A stretch of 7,684 bases of DNA from an uncultured Eubacteriales bacterium. GTDB taxonomy: Bacteria > Bacillota > Clostridia > Peptostreptococcales > Anaerovoracaceae. How positions within the stretch are numbered: position 1 is the first letter of the stretch; the number at the start of each line of letters is the position of its first letter. The notes beneath the pieces were generated by a model. The model was not told the origin of the DNA and did not search any database. It saw nothing but the letters and a program-made list of their open reading frames with translations. The stretch covers positions 1 through 7,684 of the forward strand of contig URWB01000106.1 of the NCBI GenBank assembly GCA_900551415.1, written 5' to 3'. This document shows positions 1 through 6,047 of this stretch, in pieces. The position numbers and the translations under genes were made by a program.

Positions 1-10
1 TGAGCGCCAT

Positions 11-49
11 GTGCGCATAGAAATCTCTGATTTCGTTATGCGCACTTTT
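11..49 (+). terminator. Strong hairpin with T-rich plus-strand tail (probable terminator)
   Basis: GTGCGCATA (11-19) pairs perfectly with TATGCGCAC (37-45). Inside it GAAATC (20-25) pairs with GATTTC (29-34) around a TCT loop, leaving a two-base bulge, so the stem is about 15 bp. On the plus strand it is followed by TTTTGTCCCTTTTA, which suits a rho-independent terminator for a plus-strand gene ending left of the window. On the minus strand, downstream of the AbiEii gene, there is no T-run, so it would only be a 3' stabilising stem there. Confidence 0.6.
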
Positions 50-61
50 GTCCCTTTTATG

Positions 62-120
62 TTCCTATGTTTTTCCGCTCCCTTGGGATTATCATCAAGA
101 CTGCTGCAATAACTTAAAGT
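62..120 (-). repeat. Left copy of an imperfect direct repeat flanking the AbiE cassette
   Basis: Bases 85-120 match 2249-2284 at 31 of 36 positions without gaps. A further TTCCTATGT block is shared at 62-70 and 2210-2218, with about 16 bases more between the blocks in the right copy. Read on the minus strand, this copy encodes VIAAVLMIIPR and then runs to a stop at 57-59; a stop also lies directly upstream, so only a fragment of the original gene remains. The copies lie on either side of the two-gene AbiE cassette in the same orientation. Confidence 0.6.
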
Positions 121-147
121 ACGAGAAACAGTATCCAGTTTTATCTC

Positions 148-1221
148 TTAAATTTCTGCAATCTCCGCTTGATCCTTTATGCACTTCAGCAACTTTCCTG
201 TTTCAATAATATATCCATAGGCGATTGGATCTACGACTCGAAGATACGCGAAACTCTTAGGTCTCGGAAGTTCTATCTTCTTTTCTAAGTATTCATTTGC
301 ATCATGTATCTTTATGATGCGATCTGATTCAACCAACATTGACGAAGCCAAATATAAAACCCGACTCGCACATGCACCTGCAATTTCCCCACTGAATTTG
401 CCGCCAAGTATATGATTTCGTATTCTTGAAATACCATCTTTGAGGTAGGAGTATTCTTCTCCCATCAATTGTCCTCTGCTAGCAATGCTAAGGCTGGCAT
501 TAATCGTATCTTTAAGTACTTCCTTTGGAGAAAGTGATAGTCCCCTGTATTCCATCTCTGCTTTTACAATTTTATTATAGGAAGCACATACCTCGTTATA
601 ATCGTCCATAGCCTCAAAAAGCGAACCGCAATCAAACATTTGCTTCAAAATCTCCAATTCCTTGTTCACACCAAGAGGTATCCCTGTAGTATGATGCGCG
701 AACGCTGTAAGCTTATCTCCAAGAATAGCGTTTACATCAGGAATTATGACGGTCAAATCCTCCCCTTCTGTAAGAAGCAATTCATTTTTTATTGGCCGCT
801 CAATGGTCGCTCCATAATAAATATTTTCGAACAAGACATCTAAAAGAATCGTAACATCTCTGCCACTTTTCGGGGAACGATACTTAAACTTGAAATGTCT
901 CTTTTCAATATTGTTCTTTCCAACACGAATATGTTCTTCCACATCGGTAAACGGAAAAATTTCACCTGCCCTGCGAATATAATCATCGATGTCCGTACCC
1001 GGCTCAACAATAATATCGATGTCTGTGCTGAGCCGCTCCGGATGATCCAAGAGAAGCATGAGTGACGTTCCCCCTTTGAAACAAAATGGGAGATTTACTC
1101 TTTTAATGGCTTCTAGCAGACCGAAGGCATAAATCACTCTTTCCAGGAGTGCCGGGTCATTTCCTGTGTGTTCATATAAATCCTGAATGTACTCCTTTGT
1201 ATACATGTCTCTTGATAACAT
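148..1221 (-). CDS. abiEii: AbiEii-family nucleotidyltransferase toxin (type IV toxin-antitoxin)
   Basis: This 357-residue protein belongs to the AbiEii/AbiGii family of DNA polymerase beta-like nucleotidyltransferases, toxins of AbiE systems that in studied members transfer nucleotides to RNA (tRNA for MenT relatives) and cause growth arrest or phage abortive infection. The family signature is visible: KGGTSL at residues 49-54, followed by STDIDI at 65-70, giving the metal-binding D67 and D69. A third acidic residue, D128, lies in LLDVLF, and the GDKLTAF motif at 168-174 is followed by the usual GIPLG stretch. The C-terminal half is helical and lacks recognisable motifs. The gene directly abuts its partner: the upstream stop TAA touches this ATG, and GGGAG lies about 11 bases before it. 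A second ATG six codons in is possible but less well placed. All catalytic motifs are present, so the toxin is probably active; its target here is unknown. Confidence 0.88.
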   Translation of the reverse strand: MLSRDMYTKEYIQDLYEHTGNDPALLERVIYAFGLLEAIKRVNLPFCFKGGTSLMLLLDHPERLSTDIDIIVEPGTDIDDYIRRAGEIFPFTDVEEHIRVGKNNIEKRHFKFKYRSPKSGRDVTILLDVLFENIYYGATIERPIKNELLLTEGEDLTVIIPDVNAILGDKLTAFAHHTTGIPLGVNKELEILKQMFDCGSLFEAMDDYNEVCASYNKIVKAEMEYRGLSLSPKEVLKDTINASLSIASRGQLMGEEYSYLKDGISRIRNHILGGKFSGEIAGACASRVLYLASSMLVESDRIIKIHDANEYLEKKIELPRPKSFAYLRVVDPIAYGYIIETGKLLKCIKDQAEIAEI

Positions 1222-1938
1222 TTAATCCACATCTCCCACATATTCTTTTATTAATGATGCTTTTCCTCTTCTCCCTGCATACCTATTCATTTTTCGTATG
1301 TCAACCTGATAACTTTTCATGACATTTTCATATATGAATGGAATTTCTGATGGGCTGAAGATTGCTGACATGCTCTTCTCCGCAATAATATCTACCAGCA
1401 TCTTCTCAATAGTTATTTCATGCGGTTTTTCTTGTGATAACGGAGCCTGACTAATTAGAGCCAATACCACAATACAGTCTCTCGTCCAATATCTGTCAAA
1501 GTCTTTTTTCCCAGGCTTATATAAGACATTTCCCGCATATTCTTCTTGAAGGGTGTCGAAAATATAGGAACTTATATCTTTTTCAATCTGAAGATATATC
1601 GTGTTTTGAGCGATTTGATGATTCAGAAATTCATTGAGCAGTACACTCTCGAATATTACAAACCTCATCTGTGAGAATTGCTCCGTTAACTGCTTTGTCA
1701 GGGCTTTTGCCTTATCTGAATAATATGGCTTATATGTTGGCAGAACCTGTGGTTTTGTCTTAACATAAGTATCATAATCTATCTTAAAAAGCTTCTGTTC
1801 TTGCAGCAGATTATATAAAATCCAACGAAATGTGCCATCGCTCAAATCCGGTTTTTCGCTTAAAAATAGATGAAAAAGATCATCACGACAATATGTTTTT
1901 TTATCTGATAATTTTAATAAAGTCTTATCCGCCCACAT
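1222..1938 (-). CDS. abiEi: AbiEi-like antitoxin / winged-helix regulator
   Basis: This 238-residue protein is the first gene of the pair, directly upstream of the AbiEii toxin with no intergenic base, which is the standard AbiE gene order. Residues about 12-58 (LSDKKTYCRDDLFHLF to KLFKIDYDTYVKT) look like a small winged helix-turn-helix, as AbiEi antitoxins have. The rest is a mixed alpha/beta region ending in the basic helix KMNRYAGRRGKASLIKEYV (about residues 216-234), a tail resembling DUF6577-type partners of AbiEii. Known AbiEi proteins repress their own operon by binding inverted repeats upstream and neutralise the toxin without forming a stable complex. A matching inverted repeat lies 82-119 bases upstream. 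The ribosome site is weak (GGGGG at about 1945-1949). The family call rests on context and N-terminal shape more than on strong motifs. Confidence 0.7.
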   Translation of the reverse strand: MWADKTLLKLSDKKTYCRDDLFHLFLSEKPDLSDGTFRWILYNLLQEQKLFKIDYDTYVKTKPQVLPTYKPYYSDKAKALTKQLTEQFSQMRFVIFESVLLNEFLNHQIAQNTIYLQIEKDISSYIFDTLQEEYAGNVLYKPGKKDFDRYWTRDCIVVLALISQAPLSQEKPHEITIEKMLVDIIAEKSMSAIFSPSEIPFIYENVMKSYQVDIRKMNRYAGRRGKASLIKEYVGDVD

Positions 1939-1989
1939 TCTTAACCCCCACTTTAGCTTTTTTCAGTTTTTTGAATTTTACCTGTGCGC

Positions 1990-2003
1990 TTATGATATCA
2001 TAA
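1990..2003. promoter_or_regulatory. Perfect 14-bp palindrome upstream of the antitoxin gene
   Basis: TTATGATATCATAA is its own reverse complement and lies 52-65 bases upstream of the antitoxin start. On the minus strand it contains TATGAT, which resembles a -10 box, but no well-spaced -35 precedes it: the nearest TTGACA is 24 bases away. It could be an operator half-site set or part of the core promoter. Confidence 0.35.
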
Positions 2004-2019
2004 CCTATCACTACTTACA

Positions 2020-2057
2020 AGCGTTTTGTCAATTTTTTGTTTTTTTGACAAAACGCT
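2020..2057. promoter_or_regulatory. 13-bp perfect inverted repeat, probable AbiEi operator with promoter -35
   Basis: AGCGTTTTGTCAA (2020-2032) and TTGACAAAACGCT (2045-2057) are exact reverse complements separated by a 12-base T-rich spacer. The end of each arm facing the spacer reads outward as a consensus TTGACA -35 hexamer, one per strand. On the minus strand (2032 to 2027) this would drive the antitoxin-toxin operon, with only a weak -10 at the right distance. Long inverted repeats in the promoter are what AbiEi antitoxins bind for autoregulation, so this is the best operator candidate. It could also be read as a hairpin, but neither side has a terminator-like context. Confidence 0.55.
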
Positions 2058-2104
2058 ATTTCTTGTTTTGATAGCATAAGCTTAAAAGCTCGTCAGATTT
2101 ATCC

Positions 2105-2141
2105 AAAAAATCCGACAGACGAATCTCCTGATTCGCCTGTC
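2105..2141 (-). terminator. Rho-independent terminator, minus strand
   Basis: Reading the minus strand, GACAGGCGAATC (2141-2130) pairs with GATTCGTCTGTC (2125-2114) with one mismatch and a four-base loop. It is followed two bases later by six Ts (2110-2105). This is a typical intrinsic terminator for transcripts coming from the Rpn gene to the right, and it insulates the AbiE promoter region. Confidence 0.65.
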
Positions 2142-2148
2142 ATGCTGC

Positions 2149-2190
2149 AAACCCGCGGGCGCTTCCTTCAAGCCGAAGCCCCGCGGGTTT
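2149..2190. terminator. Very GC-rich hairpin between the Rpn gene and the AbiE promoter
   Basis: AAACCCGCGGG (2149-2159) pairs perfectly with CCCGCGGGTTT (2180-2190), and GCTTC (2161-2165) pairs with GAAGC (2175-2179) inside it, leaving one bulged C and a nine-base loop. The plus-strand tail GGTTTTGTT is moderately T-rich; the minus-strand side is not. It stands beside the 2105-2141 terminator, so the two may act in tandem on Rpn transcripts, or this one may stop plus-strand read-through. Confidence 0.5.
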
Positions 2191-2209
2191 GGTTTTGTTA
2201 AGTTCCATA

Positions 2210-2284
2210 TTCCTATGTCTGTCTTCTCATGCTTTTTTCTGTTGTCTAGGGATTGCCATCAAAACTGCTGCAATAACACAAAGT
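2210..2284 (-). repeat. Right copy of the imperfect direct repeat flanking the AbiE cassette
   Basis: This is the partner of the repeat at 62-120. The matching core is 2249-2284 (31 of 36 bases) plus TTCCTATGT at 2210-2218. In this copy the minus-strand reading frame across the core (VIAAVLMAIPR) is preserved and extends further upstream than in the left copy. Confidence 0.6.
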
Positions 2285-2340
2285 GCACGCCGTGCATATC
2301 CTTGACGAATTTCAGGGTCTTTTACGTCTCTGGCTTGACT
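2227..2340 (-). pseudogene. Fragment of the 3' end of an unidentified gene
   Basis: On the minus strand, 37 codons run from just after a TAA at 2341-2343 to a TGA at 2227-2229. They read SQARDVKDPEIRQGYARRA and then LCVIAAVLMAIPRQQKKA. There is no ATG or ribosome site at its beginning. The closing VIAAVLM-I-P-R stretch recurs in the same strand and frame sense at the left flank of the AbiE cassette, which suggests both are ends of the same gene type. It lies 27 bases downstream of the Rpn stop, so it could be the tail of a related Rpn-locus protein left by recombination. I do not recognise the family. Confidence 0.35.
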
Positions 2341-2369
2341 TTACTCGCTTGTTTTATTTGCTGCAATTT

Positions 2370-3296
2370 TTACAGTTTTTCAATTTCAGCCATCGACAAT
2401 CCGGTATTCGCTGCGATTGTTTCAAGCGCGATTCCTGCTTTCTTTAAATTATGCGCAATATCCAATACCGCTTTCCGTTCACCTTTGCTGAATCCGGATT
2501 TCTCACCGTCTTTTACGCCGGCGTCGTAGCCGTCCAGTCTCGAGATTTCGAGGTCTTCTTCGCGTGTCAATTCTTTGAATAACATCTCAATCAACTCCGT
2601 TCCGTAATGCTCCATAAATTCTGTGAGGACGCCTTCCTTTTTGCACTGCTCCATGATCTTTACCATCACAGCGCCAGTCAGCTGGTCGATATGTCCGTAG
2701 CTGCGCACGATCTCCACAAAGCGGCTGTACTGCCTGAGCGTCTCACATTTTTTCAATATCTCTGCGTTCTTCCCTGTATTAATATTATACACCTTGACGA
2801 TGAGTTGTAAAGCATCTTCTTCGCGCTCTTCCTTGTCGCCGAGGTAAGCATCTGACAGACGCAGCTCTTGATACTCCGGGAGGTCCTCCGGTCCGTTATA
2901 TAGGACGATAAAGGCCGGTCTTGGAATCCGTACTGTTTTTTCGCGGTAGAGCTGTTTGGTGTCGATCATACGTTTTAGTACAGTCGACATGTACAGCAGA
3001 TCGCGCAGCGGCAGGTTGCCGTTGATGCTCGATTGGTGTTCCACGAGTACAACGAATCGCTTGTCCAGCACAAAGGAAACGTCGTTTTTGAGCGTGCGAA
3101 ACAGGACGTCCTTGATGGTCACGATGTCGATGGCGGTATCCTTGTCATAATCAGTGTCAAAAATGGCGTTATACAGCTCGATGAGCTTCCCTTTTTCGTG
3201 AAAGACGGTGACGAAAACGGTGTCCTTGTAGTTTCGTTCGAATTCTGTTCTTCCTTGCTGTTGAAAGCTTAATTCTGCTGTTTCTGATTTTTTCAT
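2370..3296 (-). CDS. Rpn-family recombination-promoting nuclease / putative transposase
   Basis: This 308-residue protein resembles the Rpn (transposase_31/TIGR01784) family of PD-(D/E)XK nucleases; E. coli members cut DNA and promote RecA-independent recombination, and some act in phage defence. The core is at the N-terminus: YKDTVFVTVF near residues 23-32, the acidic D72 in KNDVSF, and the active-site triplet EHQ at 86-88 in VVLVEHQSS, where Q takes the usual K position. IPRPAFIVLYNG at 124-135 is also typical. The C-terminus has a glycine- and charge-rich linker (about 256-273) and a helix-turn-helix-like end, IALETIAANTGLSMAEIEKL. I start it at the ATG at 3296 because GAAGGAG lies 11 bases upstream; an in-frame ATG nine codons earlier has no ribosome site. 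It has its own promoter and terminator. The length is normal for the family and nothing is broken. Confidence 0.88.
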   Translation of the reverse strand: MKKSETAELSFQQQGRTEFERNYKDTVFVTVFHEKGKLIELYNAIFDTDYDKDTAIDIVTIKDVLFRTLKNDVSFVLDKRFVVLVEHQSSINGNLPLRDLLYMSTVLKRMIDTKQLYREKTVRIPRPAFIVLYNGPEDLPEYQELRLSDAYLGDKEEREEDALQLIVKVYNINTGKNAEILKKCETLRQYSRFVEIVRSYGHIDQLTGAVMVKIMEQCKKEGVLTEFMEHYGTELIEMLFKELTREEDLEISRLDGYDAGVKDGEKSGFSKGERKAVLDIAHNLKKAGIALETIAANTGLSMAEIEKL

Positions 3297-3307
3297 TGTG
3301 TTTCCGG

Positions 3308-3314
3308 CTCCTTC
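3308..3314 (-). promoter_or_regulatory. Shine-Dalgarno deciding the Rpn start
   Basis: On the minus strand GAAGGAG lies 11 bases before the ATG at 3296. It would sit inside the coding region if the upstream ATG at 3323 were used, and nothing comparable precedes that codon. Confidence 0.6.
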
Positions 3315-3460
3315 TCTTGACATGCAGAGGGCATGGCTTCTGCAGATTCCCCTTTGCCACGCGCGTGTTCACGTATTGGTGGTTCATGTCTCTTATAAGC
3401 TTGTGTGGGTGGATTCGCGGCGAAGTACCGCGCCGTGATTCCTGCTTGTGAGGTGGTTTC

Positions 3461-3489
3461 AATGTAACAGAAAAGCAAGATAAAATCAA
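3461..3489 (-). promoter_or_regulatory. Sigma-70-type promoter for the Rpn gene
   Basis: On the minus strand TTGATT (3489-3484) and TACATT (3466-3461) are separated by exactly 17 bases. TG one base before the -10 gives an extended -10 element. Transcription would begin near 3454 and leave an untranslated leader of about 155 bases before the Rpn ATG. Confidence 0.55.
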
Positions 3490-3548
3490 CTAATTTTTCC
3501 ATATATGCCGTATTTTGATATTTAATTGTAAGATTTTGAACTTGAATT

Positions 3549-3571
3549 GCAAGTGACCTTTTTTCACTTGC
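3549..3571. other. 8-bp inverted repeat overlapping the dehydrogenase promoter
   Basis: GCAAGTGA (3549-3556) and TCACTTGC (3564-3571) are exact reverse complements around a seven-base CCTTTTT loop. The right arm overlaps the proposed -35 of the dehydrogenase promoter, so it may be a regulator binding site. No known operator is recognised. Confidence 0.35.
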
Positions 3572-3597
3572 GCTGCAAGGCACTTGTGTGTTACACT
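3568..3597 (+). promoter_or_regulatory. Candidate promoter for the alcohol dehydrogenase
   Basis: TTGCGC (3568-3573) and TACACT (3592-3597) are 18 bases apart. TG at 3589-3590 lies one base before the -10, forming an extended -10. Transcription from about 3604 would give a leader of roughly 125 bases that includes the 3628-3662 hairpin. Confidence 0.4.
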
Positions 3598-3627
3598 GTG
3601 CGCAGCATGAGTTTTGCGGCAAGTTAC

Positions 3628-3662
3628 CGATGAGGCTGCGCAAATCGTGTGCAGCCTCATCG
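3628..3662 (+). promoter_or_regulatory. Perfect 12-bp hairpin in the dehydrogenase leader
   Basis: CGATGAGGCTGC (3628-3639) and GCAGCCTCATCG (3651-3662) are exact reverse complements with an 11-base loop. No T-run follows on either strand, so it is not a typical terminator. It lies between the candidate promoter and the ribosome site of the dehydrogenase gene. It may be an operator or an mRNA structure; it matches no riboswitch I know. Confidence 0.45.
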
Positions 3663-3713
3663 TGCAGTATAGGTTTCGCAACAAACACAGGCGACGCGTA
3701 TGCCGCAGAGCAG

Positions 3714-3719
3714 AAAGGA
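3714..3719 (+). promoter_or_regulatory. Shine-Dalgarno deciding the dehydrogenase start
   Basis: AAAGGA ends nine bases before the ATG at 3729. The ATG three codons earlier, at 3720, directly abuts it and could not use it. Longer upstream in-frame starts have no such site and would cross the 3628-3662 hairpin. Confidence 0.65.
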
Positions 3720-3728
3720 ATGGATCAT

Positions 3729-4916
3729 ATGAACAATTTTAATCTCTTCACCCCAACAAAAGTCGTCTTTGGGAAAGATACCGAGAGCCAGACCGGTGCG
3801 CTCGTCAAGGCGTTCGGCGGTCAGAAAGTGCTGCTGCACTACGGCAGCGGCAGCGTGGTACGTTCCGGGCTTTTGGACAAAATCAAGGCATCGCTGCAGG
3901 CAGAGGGCATCGCCTTTACAGAATTGGGCGGCGCAGTGCCGAACCCGCGGTTGTCGCTTGTTTATGAGGGCATCGTGTTGGGAAAGAAAGAAGGTGTGGA
4001 CTTCGTGCTAGCCGTCGGCGGCGGCAGCGCCATCGACTCCGCGAAAGCGATCGCCTATGGACTCGCCGAGCCGGAGCAGGATGTCTGGGATCTTTATGAG
4101 CACACGCGCACCGCGAAAGCCTGCCTGCCGATTGGCGTTGTCCTGACCTTATCCGCAACAGGCAGTGAGATGAGCGATTCCTCCGTCATCACCAAAGAGG
4201 AAGAAAACAAGAAGCGCGGCTACAATTCTGATCTTTGCAGACCTCGTTTTGCGGTGATGAATCCGGCGCTGACTATGACCCTGCCGGATTACCAAACGGC
4301 GTGCGGCTGTACCGATATCATGATGCATACGATGGAACGCTACTTTACGAACGGCGGCCATATGGAAATCACCGATGGCATCGCGGAAGCCTTGCTCCGT
4401 ACCGTTATGAAAAATGCGCTGGTTCTGCGCGATGATCCGCGGAATTACGAAGCAAGAGCCGAAGTGATGTGGGCAGGCAGCCTTTCTCACAATGGGCTTA
4501 CCGGCTGCGGCATTCAGGCCTCCGATTTCGCTTCTCACGCACTGGAGCACGAGATCGGCGGCGTTTATGATGTCGCCCACGGCGCGGGACTTGCTGCCAT
4601 CTGGGGCAGTTGGGCGCGCTATGTCTGTGATAGCTGCAAGGATCGTTTCTATCGGTTCGCGGTCAATGTCATGGAAGTCACACCGTCCGATGACATCGAT
4701 ACAGTCATCCGCACAGGCATCGAAAAGCTGGAGGCGTTTTTCCGCTCCATCCACATGCCGACCTCACTGAAAGAACTCGGCATCGCGCCGTCCGATGCGA
4801 TCCTGCGCGAAATGGCACACAATTGTGCCATCGCCAGCGGCGGCAAAAAAGGCAGCGCCAAGGTGCTCTACGAAGAGGACATGTATCAGATCTACAAGGC
4901 TGCAAACGAGCGATAA
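3729..4916 (+). CDS. Iron-containing alcohol dehydrogenase (YqhD/butanol dehydrogenase type)
   Basis: This 395-residue protein is a cytoplasmic group III metal-dependent dehydrogenase of the BDH/YqhD branch, which reduces aldehydes such as butyraldehyde to alcohols, usually with NADPH or NADH. The N-terminal nucleotide-binding half carries YGSGSVVRSG (38-47) and the GGGSAIDSAKA signature (97-107), followed by TLSATGSEMSDSSVIT (140-155). The C-terminal helical half provides the metal ligands D196 and H200 (GCTDIMMH), H270 (ASHALEH) and H284 (DVAHGAG). Their spacing equals that of D194, H198, H267 and H281 in E. coli YqhD to within one residue. H274, conserved in the family, is also present. 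Length is normal and the gene appears intact. It is a single-gene unit with its own promoter, facing away from the Rpn gene and converging on the kinase. The likely role is disposal of reducing equivalents or aldehydes; the real substrate cannot be read from sequence. Confidence 0.93.
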   Translation: MNNFNLFTPTKVVFGKDTESQTGALVKAFGGQKVLLHYGSGSVVRSGLLDKIKASLQAEGIAFTELGGAVPNPRLSLVYEGIVLGKKEGVDFVLAVGGGSAIDSAKAIAYGLAEPEQDVWDLYEHTRTAKACLPIGVVLTLSATGSEMSDSSVITKEEENKKRGYNSDLCRPRFAVMNPALTMTLPDYQTACGCTDIMMHTMERYFTNGGHMEITDGIAEALLRTVMKNALVLRDDPRNYEARAEVMWAGSLSHNGLTGCGIQASDFASHALEHEIGGVYDVAHGAGLAAIWGSWARYVCDSCKDRFYRFAVNVMEVTPSDDIDTVIRTGIEKLEAFFRSIHMPTSLKELGIAPSDAILREMAHNCAIASGGKKGSAKVLYEEDMYQIYKAANER

Positions 4917-4942
4917 ACACGCACGGTCATATAGGATCCGAG

Positions 4943-4992
4943 AAAAAACTGCGGAGCGTTCCGGCATCTCAAGCCGGATCACCCCGCAGTTT
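4943..4992. terminator. Two-tier terminator between convergent genes
   Basis: AAACTGCGG (4946-4954) pairs with CCGCAGTTT (4984-4992). Inside, TCCGGC (4960-4965) pairs with GCCGGA (4973-4978) around a seven-base loop. On the minus strand the outer stem is followed by a run of six Ts (4948-4943), a good intrinsic terminator for the kinase gene, which ends 69 bases upstream. On the plus strand the tail TTTCGCGTTTCC is weaker but may also end the dehydrogenase transcript. Confidence 0.75.
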
Positions 4993-5060
4993 CGCGTTTC
5001 CCGTATTTTGAGGCTGCACGCCTGACCTCATCGCACAGCGCGTTCATGCTGCCGTCTGTT

Positions 5061-6038
5061 TCACCCGTTCTCTCCCGTTTCATCGGATTTTCTCTCCGCT
5101 GCAGGCAGCAGCAGACGAAACGCCCGCGGCACCACCTCGAATTCGATGCGGCCGGCATCGACAATCTCGCCGTCCGTACACAGGCGCATCGCGCCTTGCC
5201 GCGGTGTGATGGCCGCGCGCCGGCACTGCTTTGCAAAAATAATCTTTTCGATACCCGGGATCTGCATATGGGTCCCCTTGGAATAGGCAGGGAACTTCGA
5301 CAAAAACTCCATACGGCTGACATTGTAAATGATATTTACGTCCATCAAGCCGTCATCCAGCCGCGCGACCGGCGCGCTCTTAACCCCGCCGCCGCAAAAA
5401 GAACCGTTCGCGAGCGCTGTCAGCAGGACCGGCCCGTCCTCACAAATTTCGCCGTCCAGTTCCACGCGAAGATCCGCGCCCTTTTTTTTGATTAAAATAC
5501 AAAGCACCGCCATCAGATACGCCATACTTCCCGCGAGCAGCGGATAGGTTTTGAGCTTCGCTGTCAGATCTACCACGTTACAATCAAAGCCGATATTAAA
5601 CATATTCGCGCAGTACCGCGTCTGCACGCGCCCGTCCAGCATTCCGCTGTAGCGAATCGCGTCGCAGGCCATCACCGTTCCGGTCAACTGTGCCTCGATA
5701 TCCAAAAAATCTCCCGCCTCAGGAAAATTTCTGCAAAAATCATTTCCCGTACCGATTGGCACGACTCCAATCGCCACATGATCGTGACGCATCGCGCCGT
5801 TCAATACCTCATTCAGCGTCCCGTCACCACCACAAGCGATGATGCGCGTTTCCTCGCCGCGCGCCTCAGCCTCCCGTGCGAGCTGCGCCGCCAGAGCCTC
5901 GCCGTCCCCGACGGCTCTCGTGCTGTATACTTCAACTGCGACACCTGTCTTTTTTGACGCCGCCTCGATCTCTTTGATAAACTTTTCTCTGCCCCGTCCC
6001 TTACCCGCTTTGGGATTTACGATGAACACTGTCCTCAT
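5061..6038 (-). CDS. Diacylglycerol kinase-family lipid kinase (DagK/YegS type)
   Basis: This 325-residue protein belongs to the soluble DAGK-catalytic family (DagK, YegS, BmrU), which phosphorylates diacylglycerol or related lipids at the inner membrane face and returns diacylglycerol to phospholipid synthesis. Visible motifs are FIVNPKAGKGRG (5-16), the nucleotide-binding GGDGTLNEV (70-78), PIGTGNDF (94-101), ANGSFCGGG (210-218) followed by the P-A-DDG stretch (223-230), and TDGE at 288-291. I place the start at 6038, where the family's N-terminus begins and GGAGGA lies just upstream. The open frame continues further upstream without a stop, but those codons belong to a VirD4/TraG remnant and not to this family. 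A good terminator follows. No independent promoter is visible before the junction, so transcription may come from the conjugative element side. The substrate is not certain. Confidence 0.9.
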   Translation of the reverse strand: MRTVFIVNPKAGKGRGREKFIKEIEAASKKTGVAVEVYSTRAVGDGEALAAQLAREAEARGEETRIIACGGDGTLNEVLNGAMRHDHVAIGVVPIGTGNDFCRNFPEAGDFLDIEAQLTGTVMACDAIRYSGMLDGRVQTRYCANMFNIGFDCNVVDLTAKLKTYPLLAGSMAYLMAVLCILIKKKGADLRVELDGEICEDGPVLLTALANGSFCGGGVKSAPVARLDDGLMDVNIIYNVSRMEFLSKFPAYSKGTHMQIPGIEKIIFAKQCRRAAITPRQGAMRLCTDGEIVDAGRIEFEVVPRAFRLLLPAAERKSDETGENG

Positions 6039-6041
6039 AGT

Positions 6042-6047
6042 TCCTCC
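6042..6047 (-). promoter_or_regulatory. Shine-Dalgarno of the kinase, created at the VirD4 junction
   Basis: On the minus strand GGAGGA lies three bases before the kinase ATG. Its first GGA is also the last codon matching the VirD4/TraG family, in the KLAAG motif. The spacing is short but usable, and the start agrees with the first residue typical of the kinase family. Confidence 0.6.

Noticed and set aside
2003..2013. ACCTATCACTA in the AbiE promoter equals the end of the group II intron
   Set aside because: An 11-base match alone is expected by chance in a window of this size, and no domain V or other intron sequence lies near it.
3293..3688. 131-codon minus-strand open frame upstream of the Rpn gene
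   Set aside because: It spans the proposed Rpn promoter and the leader hairpin of the dehydrogenase, has no ribosome site at its start, and its translation looks random. Only its stop overlap with the Rpn start is notable, and it is reported separately.
3588..3728. N-terminal extension of the alcohol dehydrogenase
   Set aside because: The extra 47 codons include the leader hairpin, have no Shine-Dalgarno, and do not resemble the family, whose N-terminus matches a start at 3729.
4149..4754. 201-codon minus-strand open frame inside the dehydrogenase
   Set aside because: It is antisense to a well-supported gene with conserved motifs and arises from the GC-rich codon pattern.
4979..5083. 34-codon minus-strand frame overlapping the end of the kinase
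   Set aside because: It begins inside the kinase's last codons in another frame, has no clear ribosome site, and runs into the terminator stem, so a real gene is unlikely.
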